From: Epiperipatus broadwayi
Taxonomy: Eukaryota > Onychophora > Udeonychophora > Euonychophora > Peripatidae
NCBI GenBank assembly: GCA_028023455.1
Contig: JAQFVV010000567.1
Span: 250,001-314,000 of the forward strand
DNA: 64,000 nucleotides
Reading direction: 5' to 3'
Position numbers and translations under genes: made by a program. Below the pieces are notes generated by a model that was not told the DNA's origin, made no database searches, and saw only the letters and a program-made list of their open reading frames with translations. Shown piece by piece: positions 37,734 through 50,213 of this stretch; within the stretch, counting starts at the first letter, position 1; every line of letters begins with the position of its first letter.

Positions 37734-39003
37734 CACCTGGGTCTCATTTTATGCAGTAGATAGGTTCCTCAGAAAATGCACACAAAAATAAATGTAACTT
37801 ACCTTGAAAAATGGGGGATAGGGTCTGTAATTTTCAGAATTTGCATAAAAGCAAAGCAACAAGAAAAAATTACTTTAAAATTTGCATTAAAAAAAATAAA
37901 CAAATAAAGTATGACTAATAAAAAATTTCAAATATTTGAAAAAAATTAATACAAGACAATTTTGTTTACTTTTTTTATTGACTACAGTATTTAATTTTGT
38001 AGATATAATAAATGCCTCCATACTTCTCCATTCTTTTTAAATTCATATAAATAAAGATATAATAAAAGTCAAATGACCCTCAAGATGCATTTCATGCTGA
38101 ACCAGCACTCATCAGTTGGCCCAAGTCACTATCTCTCATATATATCTTTATTATATGCAAAGTATTTATCTAGAATAAATTGTTACATTTTCATTTACCA
38201 TTGTCAAACTCCCTCCACTCACAACTTTGACGCCATCCATTTCAGATAAATACACTAATGATTATTACTAATCATTTTCGAAATTAGAGATTATTTAATT
38301 TTAATTTTTCATACATATTTTAATCATTTCCACTAGCGTTCATTTGTAAACTGGTAAGAAATCAGATTCAATGTGATGTGATGTGATGTATTGTGGCTTC
38401 TCCTTAAATGAAATCAAGAATTTTTCAGCAATTATGCCCAGAGAAACCTGTTGGCCACTTTATTTTTATTCGTGATGTGATGTACAACTAGCGCCACTTT
38501 CAGTCTTGTCCTGTGTTAATGGTTTTCTGTTTCTATATTAAAAAAATGAGATCAAAACAAAAAGATTATATATTATCATTAGTAAGATTATTTTCAGTTT
38601 ATAAAATCAATAAAATCTTTGTTATTTATTTTAAAAATCTATGATTATTTATTTCTGTTATACTTAACAAAATACATTTTAAAAGTTTAAAATTTTTGAA
38701 TATTTATTGCGATATTTTTATATGTAAATATAAATCTATTATTATTATTTACTCATTAGTATAAGTAGATTATTTATATCGAAGCTAACATTCTAAATAC
38801 AACTTTAGGCCATATTCTCATTAGCTGCTAATATAATGTATTTTTGGGGAAAAAAAGTATTTTAAGTCAAAATAAGTTATTAATAATTTAAATTTCTTGA
38901 CATCTAATAAATATAGTGAAATATTAAGGATATTAAGAAGAAACATGAATTGCATAACTTCAAAATTGCATTAAAATAATCCGCATAAAATGAGACCCAG
39001 GTG
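37734..39003. mobile_element. Non-autonomous pogo/mariner-like DNA transposon with TA duplication
   Basis: Perfect 21-bp terminal inverted repeats, starting CACCTGGGTCTCATTTTAT at 37734 and ending in the reverse complement at 39003, are each bordered outside by TA (37732-37733 and 39004-39005). This is the signature of Tc1/mariner-superfamily insertion. Inside the left end, TAGATAGGTTCCTCAGAAAA and an A/T-rich interior resemble Tigger/pogo ends. The 1.27-kb interior has no transposase frame. It carries a fragment of the R1 hammerhead repeat at about 38085-38140 and a short (TGATG)n-like tract at 38370-38390. Confidence 0.75.
38081..38120 (-). ncRNA. Hammerhead motif, divergent R1 copy inside DNA transposon
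   Basis: Minus strand: GGCCAA, CTGATGA, then hairpin GTGCTGGTTCAGCAT (five Watson-Crick pairs plus a G-U closing pair, better than in other copies), GAAA, ATGCAT minimal stem III, C at the cleavage position, TTG. The core is intact, but stem I is reduced to three pairs because the 3' flank diverges. Confidence 0.45.
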
Positions 39004-39448
39004 TACTTCTGAGTTCATTTGATTTTACGTGTGTAAGTATATGTAGTGTCCATTTTTGTCCTTTTGATTTTTTTTTTCATAACTTGAATCCAGAAACAAC
39101 TGGGTTTCACACACAAAAAATTGAGAGACTATATGGTTAGATAAGCAGTAGCTAGAGACATCAAGGCAACACTGAATTTATGTGTTGTGTAGATTGCATA
39201 AAAAATGATGATGCATTCATTTGCATACTGAACAACATAAAAAAAATTCCACCAGGATGAAAAGTTAATAAAAGTGTTGTAATTTATATTTTTTTATTTT
39301 TGTGAACTTTTTTTATTTTTACAAATAATATATTAATTTATTAGCATTTCTGTGGAAAATTCCATTCAGCTGATAGACTGCACAATCATGTTTTCAGTAA
39401 AGCTCTATTGGGGGGGGGGTTTCAGTTGAGATCTTCATTTTGTGTCAA

Positions 39449-40722
39449 AAGTGGTAACATTGTAAAATAATTTTTCTTTGTAATAACTAAGTGATAGTTT
39501 ATTTTGTAGAAGAAAAATTTGGTTTATTTTTTTTCTCTTATCAAAACTACAAATTTCAAAGAAAGATTTTTTTGTATTTGTCAATTAAGAATTTATTTTA
39601 TTTATTAATTAAAAGATATAACTGAAGTTTTAATTAAAAAAATAGCAATAAAAAAAAGCAGGCTGACAGTAAGTTTTTTTTTCAAGTAGATTGATATAAA
39701 AGGGATTGGAAAACTAAAGCAATTATTTTTCTTTTAATATTCATTCTCAGATGGCAGTAGAAAATTGATTTAGAGATTTGTTTTGAGATTATAATAGCAG
39801 ACACCATAGCAGAAGTGATTGCAGAATTGTTCTCAAAAGATATTAGCAGAGAGTTAAATTGGACAGTTAGGTGGGAAGTTAGACTTGCTGATAGAAAGTG
39901 CATCAGAACAAAGGCATCACCATTGGTTTTTTACAAGTAGTATGAATTTATGACTTCCAAAATTGTTATTGCCTATAATGGTTAAAGAAGTCAAAATGCA
40001 GTTGAGGAGCTCAATTGTACACCAGTTCCTTTTTCCCTCATCAGTGTGCAAGCCTATACCTTATTTTTCAATTTTAAGTGCCTTCCTAATGAGAAAAAAT
40101 GATACTGTAAAGAATATCAATACATTTAAATTCTTGTTTCTTCCTGTTTTATAGTATTACACATGAGAATATGCTGGAAGCCTGGAACAAATGCGTTATT
40201 TTTTGATTTTTAAAGAAAAAAAAGTATACCAATCAAGTAAAATATTTTTTTTGGATTAGCCCAAGACATTTCTTTATTTTATTAAATTAAAATGTATTAG
40301 GAAAAAAAACAAACCCAGGAAAGTAAGGTGTATTTTTTTCATCTTTACTAGATTTTGAATATTTTATGTGAATATATTTTTATTTTATTCTATTGTAAAT
40401 GAAATTGATAAATAATTACACATACCTATAGGTATGTGGGATAATTACTTCATGTTTCTATAACAATATTTTTTTCCAATCTGTTGAAAGTTAATATCTT
40501 TATAATTATGAATCATTAATTTAATTTTTTTTATATGTGTGTATGTAATTATAAATCTATGCGTTTTTAAATAATAGGGGGGAAGTGGTTTTTCATTTAT
40601 GTTTTATTAGTATAATTCTTTAATTGTATCATTTAAGTTGAAAATGATGATTGGAAGTTTTATTTTATTTATTTATTTAATGTAATAAAATACTAATAAA
40701 GTAGAAGTAATATTTGTTTTCA
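39449..40722 (+). repeat. Dispersed repeat R4, copy 2
   Basis: Direct counterpart of 27474-28860, slightly shorter because of scattered small deletions. The block order is identical over the whole length, and both copies end near TTATTTAATGTAATAAAATA. Confidence 0.85.
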
Positions 40723-41575
40723 ATTTACCGACTCATCTCACTCCATGGGAAACATTAATTATAAATTATATTTTGTCTGATTTTATTCTATATACCAGTG
40801 ACCTTGAGAATTTAAGAGTTTATTGAGCTTGAACTTGGGATGTGCTGTAGGGAATTGTTGGTATATATCTCTATAGGGATCTTTTTAAGTATTATCTCTC
40901 TATTAGAGTGATGCATTAAGTCCATGTGATTCTAACTTTAAGATATTGATTGCAAATTTTTCTTATGTAATAGGAATTGATATCAAAAGAATAATCAGGA
41001 AATATAATTAATTATTACTAGTTTGGTCCCCTTTATAATAATATAAATTATTATGTACAGTGTGGTTTCTTTTAATGGCTTAAAATAATACCATATGTGG
41101 ATGTGTCATTAAGTTGATATGTGTTCTCCATATGTGCGGCCTATAGTAGTGCACTTAACTCTCTAAGCTAATTGTTAATTACACTGGAAATCTATATCAC
41201 TCTGTGTAAGTATATCTAGTATCTAATACTAGTAGTTTAAAGTTGTAAGATAGAATAAAATAATGAGGTGTTGGGATATATAATTAATAATGAGAAAATA
41301 ATAATAACTCTTTATAACAGCTATATAATCAATAATAATTTTATACATAAAAAGCTTTTCAAATGTTACTAATCTATTTAACAGTAACAAATCACCTGAC
41401 ATAAAACCATCCAGTGTCCAATAATAGAATTAAAACAACCAATAATACTATAAATAATTAAAACAAATCAAAACCATCAAATATAAATTGAATAATTACA
41501 AAAGAATTGACTATATCATAACAATATATTAAACAATATTACATGCATTTTTTATACAATTATATATGTGATTTT
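40723..41575. other. AT-rich DNA, no genes recognised
   Basis: No coding sequence or strong repeat could be supported here. Confidence 0.5.
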
Positions 41576-41579
41576 CCAT

Positions 41580-42240
41580 TCATTTTTAATCATCCAATTA
41601 TTAATTTAAATTTGTAGAAGTCTTATAAATATTCATACAATTAGTCAAATTATTTTTAATATAATGTTTAATATATTTGTCTTCTTTTTGGATCTTTGAT
41701 GAACTTTAAATATTTAATACTTTTTGGTGCATATATTCTATGGCCATATTTCAAGTAGTGAATATATAATGCAGACTTATGATCTCTTCTTTTAATAGCA
41801 TTGTTATGTTCTTTGGGTCTTACCTCTAATTATTTTCCAATATGCCCAAAGTAAATCATTTTACAAATTTTGCATATAATTTTATATATAATTCCTTTTT
41901 TGAACTGTAAATCCTCCCTTCACCTATAATTGTCTGTTAAATGATCAATATTTTTACTATTTGACCAGCCAATATTTATATGATCATCAATATAATTTTT
42001 ATTATACCTTAAAGTATTATAAATCCTAGGATAATATGAAAGTTTAATCCATTTCTTACTTGATTCATTATTACTATTATCAATACCATCATTATTCTCA
42101 AAAATTTTATCATCTAACGTAGATTTTTTAGAAGTAAAAAATATATTGCTAATAGTTTTAGAATTATATCCATAACCTTTATATAATTTAATAAATTGAT
42201 TCTTTTGTGATTGAGCTACACTTTTATCGTACTAATATGT
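41580..42240 (-). pseudogene. Penelope-like element C-terminal fragment with GIY-YIG nuclease
   Basis: One minus-strand frame reads through a linker (KLYKGYGYNSKTI, then KKWIKLSYYPRIYNTLRYNK) into KGIIYKIICKICKMIYFGHI. This matches the GIY...YIG core of a GIY-YIG nuclease, with the CxxC pair common in Penelope-like elements. It continues with a catalytic-type Arg (LEVRPKEH) and HYLKYGHRIYAPKSIKYLKF. Stops interrupt it at 41920-41922 (TGA) and 41830-41832 (TAA). The RT domain is not present. It is a different sequence lineage from the PLE at 7446-9990 in the overlapping region. Confidence 0.7.
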
Positions 42241-42570
42241 GTATGTATTACAACAAATGTAATATCTGTATATTTGAATTAATTTTGAAAAGACTCAGAC
42301 TAAATAAACATGGTAACAACCTAATGACAAACCAGTCATTAGGTAACCAAATACGCAAGATAAAAAAATAAACATAATTCTTTTACTTATATTCAAATAT
42401 CAGCCTTCTAAGCTAATTGTGCAAATGCTTTGTGAGTGTTAATAATAAATGAATACTTTCTCACCAATACAAGATATAGTAATTATGCAGGAATAAAAGG
42501 AATCCTCTTATTTCTACAACTCAAATATTTATATATGAGCAAATCTGAAGTACTGGCAAAGAGAAGCATG

Positions 42571-42904
42571 ACAGATATGTGCACCACAGTCATACATTAG
42601 GTTTACATTTAGGTTCCTAAATAGGCTCCTTCCTACTAAGGCCCTGCTGAATAGTAGGCTCCATATTAACTTGGAACCAATATGTGTGTTACGTAAAATA
42701 AAGGAAGATAGCTTGTTGCACTTATTTGAGGAGTGTAAGGCCCTCTGGCACATTAGAAATAAAGTGTTTCATAAACCAGTAATAAACTTAAATAAAATAG
42801 TAAAAAGAAACTTTGTGAACTTTAATCTGCATAACACATTGGCAATAATACATGCATTGAAAACAATATGGTCCATAAGATGTAATGCAATCTTTGATAA
42901 TTAA
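42571..42904 (+). pseudogene. LINE C-terminal zinc-finger-like tail, fragment
   Basis: From about 42571 the frame is open to TAA at 42904: FRFLNRLLPTKALLNSRLHI, then LEPICVLRKIKEDSLLHLFE, ECKALWHIRNKVF, and finally ALKTIWSIRCNAIFDN. This is the familiar end of many non-LTR retrotransposon proteins: F..NRLLPT, then C..C (here one Cys replaced), an E..LHLF.EC block and a Trp-Xaa-Ile-Arg terminal helix. The RT domain is missing upstream, where the frame is closed by TGA near 42568. It represents a LINE family other than the RTE-type copy at 22963. Confidence 0.6.
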
Positions 42905-44300
42905 AAGTATAACTGGTTAAAATATTAGATAAAGATTGGAGCAAATACTTTAATCAATGCCTAAGATACCTACCGAAGAAAATTATGGTCAAAATATGGT
43001 GTGGATGTATGCTGACACTATGTGAAGTGTGGGATTGATAATCTAAATCAATATATTTATAGAAGACCTGCATATACAGTGATGTTCTTTGCATAAGCAT
43101 AGGGTAGTGTTTTAACATAGGGTGAAATAATTATTATGTATATCTGATAGTTAAACCATGTGGTTTATTTGTAAAAAGTGTATATAAAATTTGTGTTATT
43201 AATAAAGAATATACTTTAAATAGAAAAAAAGTTTATTAATGTCTGTATGCATTTTGTTATATAATGTGTGTACTAAGATATAAATTATATACATTAAATG
43301 AAAAGTAAGTTGTGTAACCATTGTTGTATGAGTACGAGTGCACCTACATATATATGCAAACGAAGCTGCAATGCAATAGATTTTATAAGCATTGCAATGC
43401 AATGAAATTATTTTATCTTTAATTTATTAAAACTGAAATGTACAAATTTCTTTTATTTAGCTTAGAATTTGCATATAAATTTCCAATTCTTGAGGTGACA
43501 AGATTACATATAAAACAGAATGTTCACAAAACTTAAATCTGTTTTTAAAGATTGCCTGTTTATTGAAAAATATCTCACCACACGCACCTGGTTTTAATTT
43601 GTGTGGAAACCAAAGAACACATTTTAAAATAAATTCTAAAATAAATTTTGAGACAAAAGAAAGTCAATTAAGCTACACTATTTTATGAATAATTTACATT
43701 TCATTTTTGTCTTTTCTAAAGTTAATAAAACTATGTTAAAACTTAAGATGAAAAACTTATGAACTGTAAACAAGTTCATGGCTTTTTCAGGGGGATCAAG
43801 GAGTATAATATAAACCCCCAAAATTAAGCACTAAGTTTTACTCTCTTAAAATGTAAAATGTTTTGCTGATGGGACTATACCTTGTTAAAAATGGCCACAA
43901 GTGGCTAGAAAACTCAAGATTTGCTGTTTTTCTTCAGAAGACTGGTCTATGATAATGGAGAAGTTCAAGACCAACAGCCTGCCAAGAGGACATCAGAGAC
44001 AATCAGCCCAATAAAGAATGTCAGTACCAAATGCCACAAAGGATGCCTCATCTAGGAGAAGATCTGTAACATTTTTACCACAAAGATCTTTAAAATAGAT
44101 CTAAAGTTAAAATTATTTTAATAAGTTTCTAAAGCTAGCTATATAATTGAACTTTCATAATTTATAACATTAAAGTGTTTCTCAATAAATTAAAATAAAC
44201 TGTGATAATTTAATGTAACCTTAATTTAATAATAATAATTGTAAGAATCATGCCTATTTAAATGTATCATAATAATTTAATAATTCTTCTAATCTTATAT
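42905..44300. other. AT-rich DNA, no supported genes
   Basis: A less AT-rich patch at about 43930-44045 holds a frame reading RRLVYDNGEVQDQQPAKRTS after an acceptor-like TTCTTCAG. It closes at TAG and has no recognised motif, so it is only noted. Confidence 0.4.
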
Positions 44301-44308
44301 ATATATAT

Positions 44309-45614
44309 TGTGACGGCCACGTAAAGTTGTCGTCACATGTATATATTTATTAATAAAATTAGATAAATTAGCTACTAGAAAGTAATAAAGGTGAAATGGA
44401 TTAGCTACTAAATTTTTTTTAAAAAAAAGGAAAAGAGAAAGTTGAAATTCAAATGTCTAAATTACTTTGGATTTTGTAATAGTAAGAGAAGGGGAGGGGG
44501 GTGCATAAAGAAATGTGTCTCTTTCTCTCTTTAAAAAAAACAAAAAACGAGTAAGTCAAATGCTTGAAAGTTATTTCTATTTATTGTGGGAGAGAGGAAG
44601 GGGATGCATAAAGAAATGCGTCTTTTCTCTCTTTTAAAAAACTATTGTGATAAATTAAAATAAAATGTAAAACGTAAATGTGAAAAAATGAATTGTAAAC
44701 TTTAAATAAAAATTAAATGTAATATGTAATATAAAAACAATATGGCCATAGGTGTTAAAGTCTGTTGGACTAATTAAATTCCTCGGACAAAGAAAATGTA
44801 TAACAAGGAAAAGCTTATAATTACAGCTAAATTAAAAGCAACCTACATTCCAGCCACTAATTAAATAAAGAAACATGATGATAAGAATTGGTTGGAAATC
44901 TAAATCTTAATTAAAAAATTTACAAAACAATGAACAAAAGAAAGACAGTAAGAGAATTATGATTATTATCTAGGCATTATTAGTAGAGATTTTGAGGAAG
45001 CAACAGCTAAAAGAAAATGAAAGAAGTGTGTGGCTAGTGGCGTTAAAAGGACATGAGTTAATATTCAATCCGTCTCACCACTGACTCACAATGTAAGATC
45101 TATGCCTGACCTGCTAGAGAGACCACCACTTCTGTGACTGACAACTTAAAAATCTACCTAAAGAATCGACAAGAAGGAAAAACTGGAACGAGAAATAACC
45201 CCACAAACTGAGAGAAAAATCAATCCATCCAACAGTGAAAGACATTACCGTCTCTACAAAAAAAGGGATGATCTCCCACTGGATGGTAAAAGACTCTCGA
45301 AAGAAATACCCATGGAAACAACTACAATGAAAACCTAGGTAAAAAGCATGCATGCATTTTAATTTTTAATGTCGTAAATAAGTAAACAAGGAACAATTTT
45401 GATAAATTTAGAACTCTATCCAATAGGACTTCAAAATAACTTTTATATTTGATCTTTTTTTCTATGTTTTATTATATCCATGTATTTATATAAGTGTGTG
45501 TTATTTTGTTATTGTTATCATGTATTTTTTTTATATAAAAGTGAGTGTTATTAAACATATTTATTCTTAAAATTGCATATACTTGCTTTATTCTTTTGTC
45601 ACCAAGCTACGACA
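44309..45614. mobile_element. Possible LTR-like block TGTGACGG...TACGACA
   Basis: The block starts directly after an (AT)n tract with TGTGACGG, which forms a hairpin with CGTCACA 20 bases on, and ends in CTACGACA, giving TG...CA termini over 1.3 kb. Inside, a block of about 50 bp (GCATAAAGAAATG plus TCTCTTT) is duplicated at about 44500-44545 and 44604-44640. No coding region was supported; a less AT-rich part at 45050-45340 has no recognised frame. No target site duplication was found. Confidence 0.25.
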
Positions 45615-45624
45615 GGGAGGAAAC

Positions 45625-45958
45625 TGTAATTAGTGATTAAAGGATAATGCTTATTTTTTAAAGGTATTCATGTGCTGCTTGTTCGTGCGAATTTCCCAAT
45701 TATATAAAAATAAATAGCAAGCGCTGGACATTCATTAAATTTCTTTGAAATGGTTTGCTTTGTTCAGCAGCCGAGAGTTCTTGATAGGGAAAAATAACGC
45801 CAAGATAATATGTACGTATTGCCTTGGGGTTCGGTCAAGGGTATAGATATAAAGTTAAATTTGTATCTGTATTAGCTCTCTGCTTGTATTGTAATGGTGT
45901 TGGTTAAATAAATAAATAAATAAACAATATCCATTACAGTTGGAGGCTAAGCTGGGAT
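45625..45958 (+). mobile_element. Candidate LTR plus primer-binding site
   Basis: A 314-base unit runs from TGTAATTAG (45625) to CCATTACA (45938), with matching TGTAAT/ATTACA ends. It contains a TATA-like TATAGATATAAAG near 45851 and AATAAA signals near 45905-45925. Immediately after, GTTGGAGGCTAAGCTGGGAT (45939-45958) looks like a tRNA primer-binding site, as expected next to a 5' LTR. Downstream internal sequence is AT-rich and non-coding, so the element is decayed or cut short. No second LTR was seen. Confidence 0.4.
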
Positions 45959-46272
45959 ATTTCGGTTAGCAAAACTGCTAATAAACAAATAAGATAATAA
46001 AGAATAAAAGTTGTAAAAAATAAATATATAAAAAATAAGTATAAAATATAATTGAAAGTAGTAAAAATATAAATCAAACCATCCTAATAACCATTTCCGT
46101 TATAATATATATTCTAATCTGTCATCATACCTATCTTATTTTATATTATTTGTTTATTGCATTGATATTTACAATGTGTCATGATTCAAAATGGAGATTA
46201 GTAATATAGTAAATTTAGAGAAATGAGTAGTGTAAAAGATTTGTGCTGCTTTTGCAAACATAAATCATTTTG

Positions 46273-46325
46273 ATACCTATTATATATATATATATATATA
46301 TATAATAGGTATATAATGAGGGGTT

Positions 46326-46359
<34 letters not shown>

Positions 46360-46369
46360 AACCCCTCAT
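46273..46369. repeat. Two adjacent perfect (AT)n-centred palindromes
   Basis: 46273-46312 is a perfect 40-bp palindrome (ATACCTATTA arms). 46316-46369 is a perfect 54-bp palindrome (ATGAGGGGTTACAAT arms around (AT)n). The right arm of the second continues into ACCCCTCATCACCGATCCCC. Confidence 0.95.
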
Positions 46370-49290
46370 CACCGATCCCCATCACTAACAAATACCCGCA
46401 GGCATTCTATGCATCATAAAATAAACTATTGATCTAACTTTACCCTAAAATTATTTATGAGGCTCTTAAATAAAGTTTTTCCTTAGCTTAGCTCAGTTGA
46501 GGAATACAGAGGTCTATGAGGTGTAAAATGTAAATTTATGTGGGAGGAAATATTATAATTAATAGGAATAAAACATCTATTAGATTCTATAATAAATAAG
46601 GATTAAATTGGTAAAATTCTACCATCTAAAATTAATAAGTTATAGTCTACACTTCACTTCCTCCCATCATCCACATGCATTGAACAACCTACCATATTAG
46701 AAAATTAAATTAATAACCAAATGTAATGTTTAATTACTGTACTGTGTAGTAAATTGGAACTAAATATAAAATAAACCTAACATTACTGAACATTTAATTA
46801 TACACTAATTTAAATCTAGTTAACTGAATTTAATATTTAATCTGAATTAAAAATTGAATATCTCAGGGAATTAATTTATTGCATAGCTTAATTTCAAATC
46901 TACTTCTTAACAACTACTATATACTATTATGAAAATAATGATGTAAATTAAGCAATACCCTAACTAAATAATGGCATTTAGATAATGAAAGAAATCAGGC
47001 ACATTTTGATTTCAAATAATCATCTAAACCATTACTAAATGATAAAACGTTTTTAAAAAATCAGTAAATAATTGACATCTCATACAGTGTTTGGATCAAG
47101 AAAATCAACATCATCATATCTGGATGTTTATCATTAAATTAAATGAAAAGTACAATCATATCATATTAGATAAAGTAAATGTGTGAGCATGTGTGGAAAT
47201 ATGAAATACGAATGTATGTCAAAGAAGAATTCTGAATATAATTTTGAATAATAAAACATTTATTAACAAAATTAAAAAAATAGTTAAGCAAACATTTAAT
47301 TTCTTTATAATTGGTACTGATACAACTTCTGGATGTATTTAACATCAGTGGTTGAAAATTTACATAAGAACAGATAACACAATATAATTTTCTAATTTCT
47401 AATCTGACACATCTCATCTATCAAAGCATCTTTATAGATTTATGGAAACACATTATATTTTTAATACTAAATAATGAACCAAAATAAAATCTTTACATTT
47501 TATTGCAAAATGGTTTTCAGTTATCAGTTACTTCTGATAAGCATATGATTCTGAAGTAAGATAGCCCTAAACTTCAAACAATAAACTACAAAAATTTCCT
47601 TTACATTCGACATTTTATTTTTTTAGTACTCTCAAATTATCAATTAGTTGATAAATCTATGATAACTAACATATGGTTAAATATTTATATTCAATTATAA
47701 CATAAAACTAAAATTTTTGGCATTTTACTCCAATGCACATTAACTAAAAAAAAGTAAAAGGGTTTGAAACCTAAGAATAAGTATAAAATAAGAATAATAT
47801 CAATCTATACTTTGAAAAATGGAAATAAATAAATCCATTAATTAACTGTATTTTGTCTTTGCAAAAAAAATAAAGTAAATAATTCTATTAATTAACTATG
47901 CTTTATCTTTGCAAAATAGAAATAAATAATTCTATCAATTAATTATGTTTTATCTCTTTTGCTTGCTTACTCAAATAATGATTGAATATTATGAAAATTG
48001 ATGATATGAAACTTAAATGATAAATACAAAATGATTTGGAATAATAACTAAAGTTATGTATTAATGATGGATTTTTCTATATCTTTTAAATTAATACTTT
48101 ATGCATGAGTCTGTATTATGCTGTGTGTCATAAAATAAATAATTAACACTAATCAATCCAATCGGTTTACTTATGAAGTTGTAATACAATCATAATATGG
48201 GCAATGACAATGGACAATCAAGATTTAATCACTAACTTTACTACAGCTGTTTTGTAAGAAAATCAATTCTGCTTTTATTCTTCTTTTTATCAATAATTAT
48301 CTGGCACTTTGCTATAAGTATAAGATGGAAAAAACATTCCATAGGCACATGGGGATAAAAGATTTTTACAATTCAAATCATATAAATAACAATACAACAA
48401 CTCCCAAGTCTAACTTCTGAGACTAAATAAACTGGTGGAAATAAATCTCATCACCAATTAATCAGGGAGATAAAATACTTGGCTTCATATACTCTAATTC
48501 ATAATATCAAATATCAAAATTGCAGGATTCAATATACTCCTATCAAATACTTCAATAAACAAAAAGGGAGAGTTTACTCTATCCCATACAATATAATATG
48601 CAATCTACCCATGCCAAATACTCAAATAACAAAAGGGGAGAGATTATTCAATCCCATAAAATACTATAAAATATTAATAACTTTATATAGCCAATAAATA
48701 CTTTTCTATTCAAGCATAATAAAAAACAATAAATTCATACTTAAGTAAATTTCTAATCTTTCCAAATCAATTGACCCTTTCTCTTCCTCCGAAACTGAAA
48801 AACTTTATATCATTTTTACTTGCAATTTACACATTATTATAGTTGAATTTAATAATAGACACACATATACAAGCATAATAATACACAGACAATTTGAATC
48901 CCAGTAAGCAAAGAACTACTGTAAAAATATCAATTACTAACTGTAAAAGCAATAACGGATAAATATTTTATATCTGATAATATAATATTTATGACTTGGT
49001 AACATACTAATGACGGTTGAAAAGCAAGGCAAAATAATTTCTATTGGCAAGATAAGACAAAATAATCTTTTTTATAGTGCATTTGCATTAGCACAAATTT
49101 AAAGTAAAAGTTTGGCTTAGATAAATAATAAAACTTTATATTTTAGGTTAAATAATTATTGAAAATAATTATTTTCTAATCTATTGAAAAACACATAGAT
49201 ATACTATAAGAATTTATATAATGAGCTTCTTTTTAAAAGAGCTATTACCCCTTTTAACATTAAATGGACGTCTCCCTCTTTTACCATGCA
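46370..49290. repeat. AT-rich DNA with short tandem duplications
   Basis: About 47820-47955 holds three units of roughly 60 bp (ATTAATTAACT...TTTATCTTTGCAAAA). About 48525-48665 holds two units of roughly 75 bp (CAAATACTTCAATAA/CAAATACTCAAATAA with AAAGGGGAGAG). No genes were recognised. Confidence 0.6.
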
Positions 49291-49446
49291 TATATAACTG
49301 AAACACAGGCTTGTTATATACCTGTGGCTATATATATATGTAATATAGGGTATATGAGCACAGACTTTCACACCACCCACCTCTCTCCACTCTATCTAAT
49401 AACACTGATACACCTAAACACATATATGCTGAAAATATAAATAATC

Positions 49447-49490
49447 ACCAATATACGTATTTCATTATAAACCAGCAATCATCAGTTGGT
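49447..49490 (-). ncRNA. Hammerhead motif, R1 unit 1 (stem II damaged)
   Basis: Minus strand: ACCAA, CTGATGA, TTGCTGGTTTATAAT, GAAA, ATACGTAT, A, TTGGT. Stem I (five pairs) and core are intact. The 3' side of stem II is ATAA instead of AGCA, so stem II is weakened. Confidence 0.55.
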
Positions 49491-49920
49491 CCAGACTATC
49501 ATCTTTACACACATATATAGTATAAGTGCTCAGATATATATTAAGATAGACTATCCTCACAGTTTAATGGACAGGCTTCAATCCACTCCACATTCCAACT
49601 CTTCAACCGTCCATCCAATTGAAAATCTGATGATGGAATGCTCAAAGGCCACCCTGGGGCCGAGATTATTGTCAAACCCATGTTGACCTAAGGTCAATCT
49701 GAACCCCACATGTACAGGACATAATCCATTTAATACATATGCAAGGATGGGCAGACATCTCTATAATGTAATAACTGAAACACAGGCTTGTTATATACTT
49801 GTGGCTATATATATGTAATATAGGGTATATGAGCACAGACTTTCACACCACCACCTCTCTCCACTCTATCTAATAACACTGATACACCTAAACACATATA
49901 TGCTGAAAAGATAAATAATC

Positions 49921-49962
49921 ACCAATATACGTATTTCATGCTAAACCAGCAATCATCAGTTG
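49921..49962 (-). ncRNA. Hammerhead motif, R1 unit 2, cut by inversion junction
   Basis: Core and stems II and III are intact, but the inversion junction at 49962/49963 removes the outer part of stem I, leaving only CAA/TTG. Distance to the unit 1 cleavage site is 474 bp. Confidence 0.5.
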
Positions 49963-50213
49963 CATATGTATTAAATGGATTATGTCCTGTACATGTGGGG
50001 TTCAGATTGACCTTAGGTCAACATAGGTGTGATAATAATCTCGGCCTCAGGGTGGCCTTTGAGCATTCCATCATCAGATTTTCAATTGGATGGATGGTTG
50101 AAGAGTTGGAGTGTGGAGTGGATTGAAGCCTGTCCATTAAACTATGAGGATAGTCTATCTTAATATATATCTGAGCACTTATACTATATATGTGTGTAAA
50201 GATGATAGTCTGG

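Noticed and set aside
42529-42753. 74-codon minus-strand frame opposite the LINE tail
   Set aside because: It is the reverse-strand shadow of the LINE zinc-finger region.
45114-45353. 79-codon minus-strand frame in the less AT-rich part of the 44-45 kb block
   Set aside because: Aromatic-rich peptide with no motif; probably the complement of an A-rich strand.
47820-47955. Three regularly spaced repeats as a CRISPR-like array
   Set aside because: Units are contiguous degenerate tandem repeats without spacers, in eukaryotic DNA.
49486-49686. Conserved 66-codon frame (LMDRLQSTPHSNSS) in R1 copies
   Set aside because: It recurs only because R1 copies are similar. It is open in several but broken in others and has no protein motif; the conserved feature of R1 is the ribozyme.
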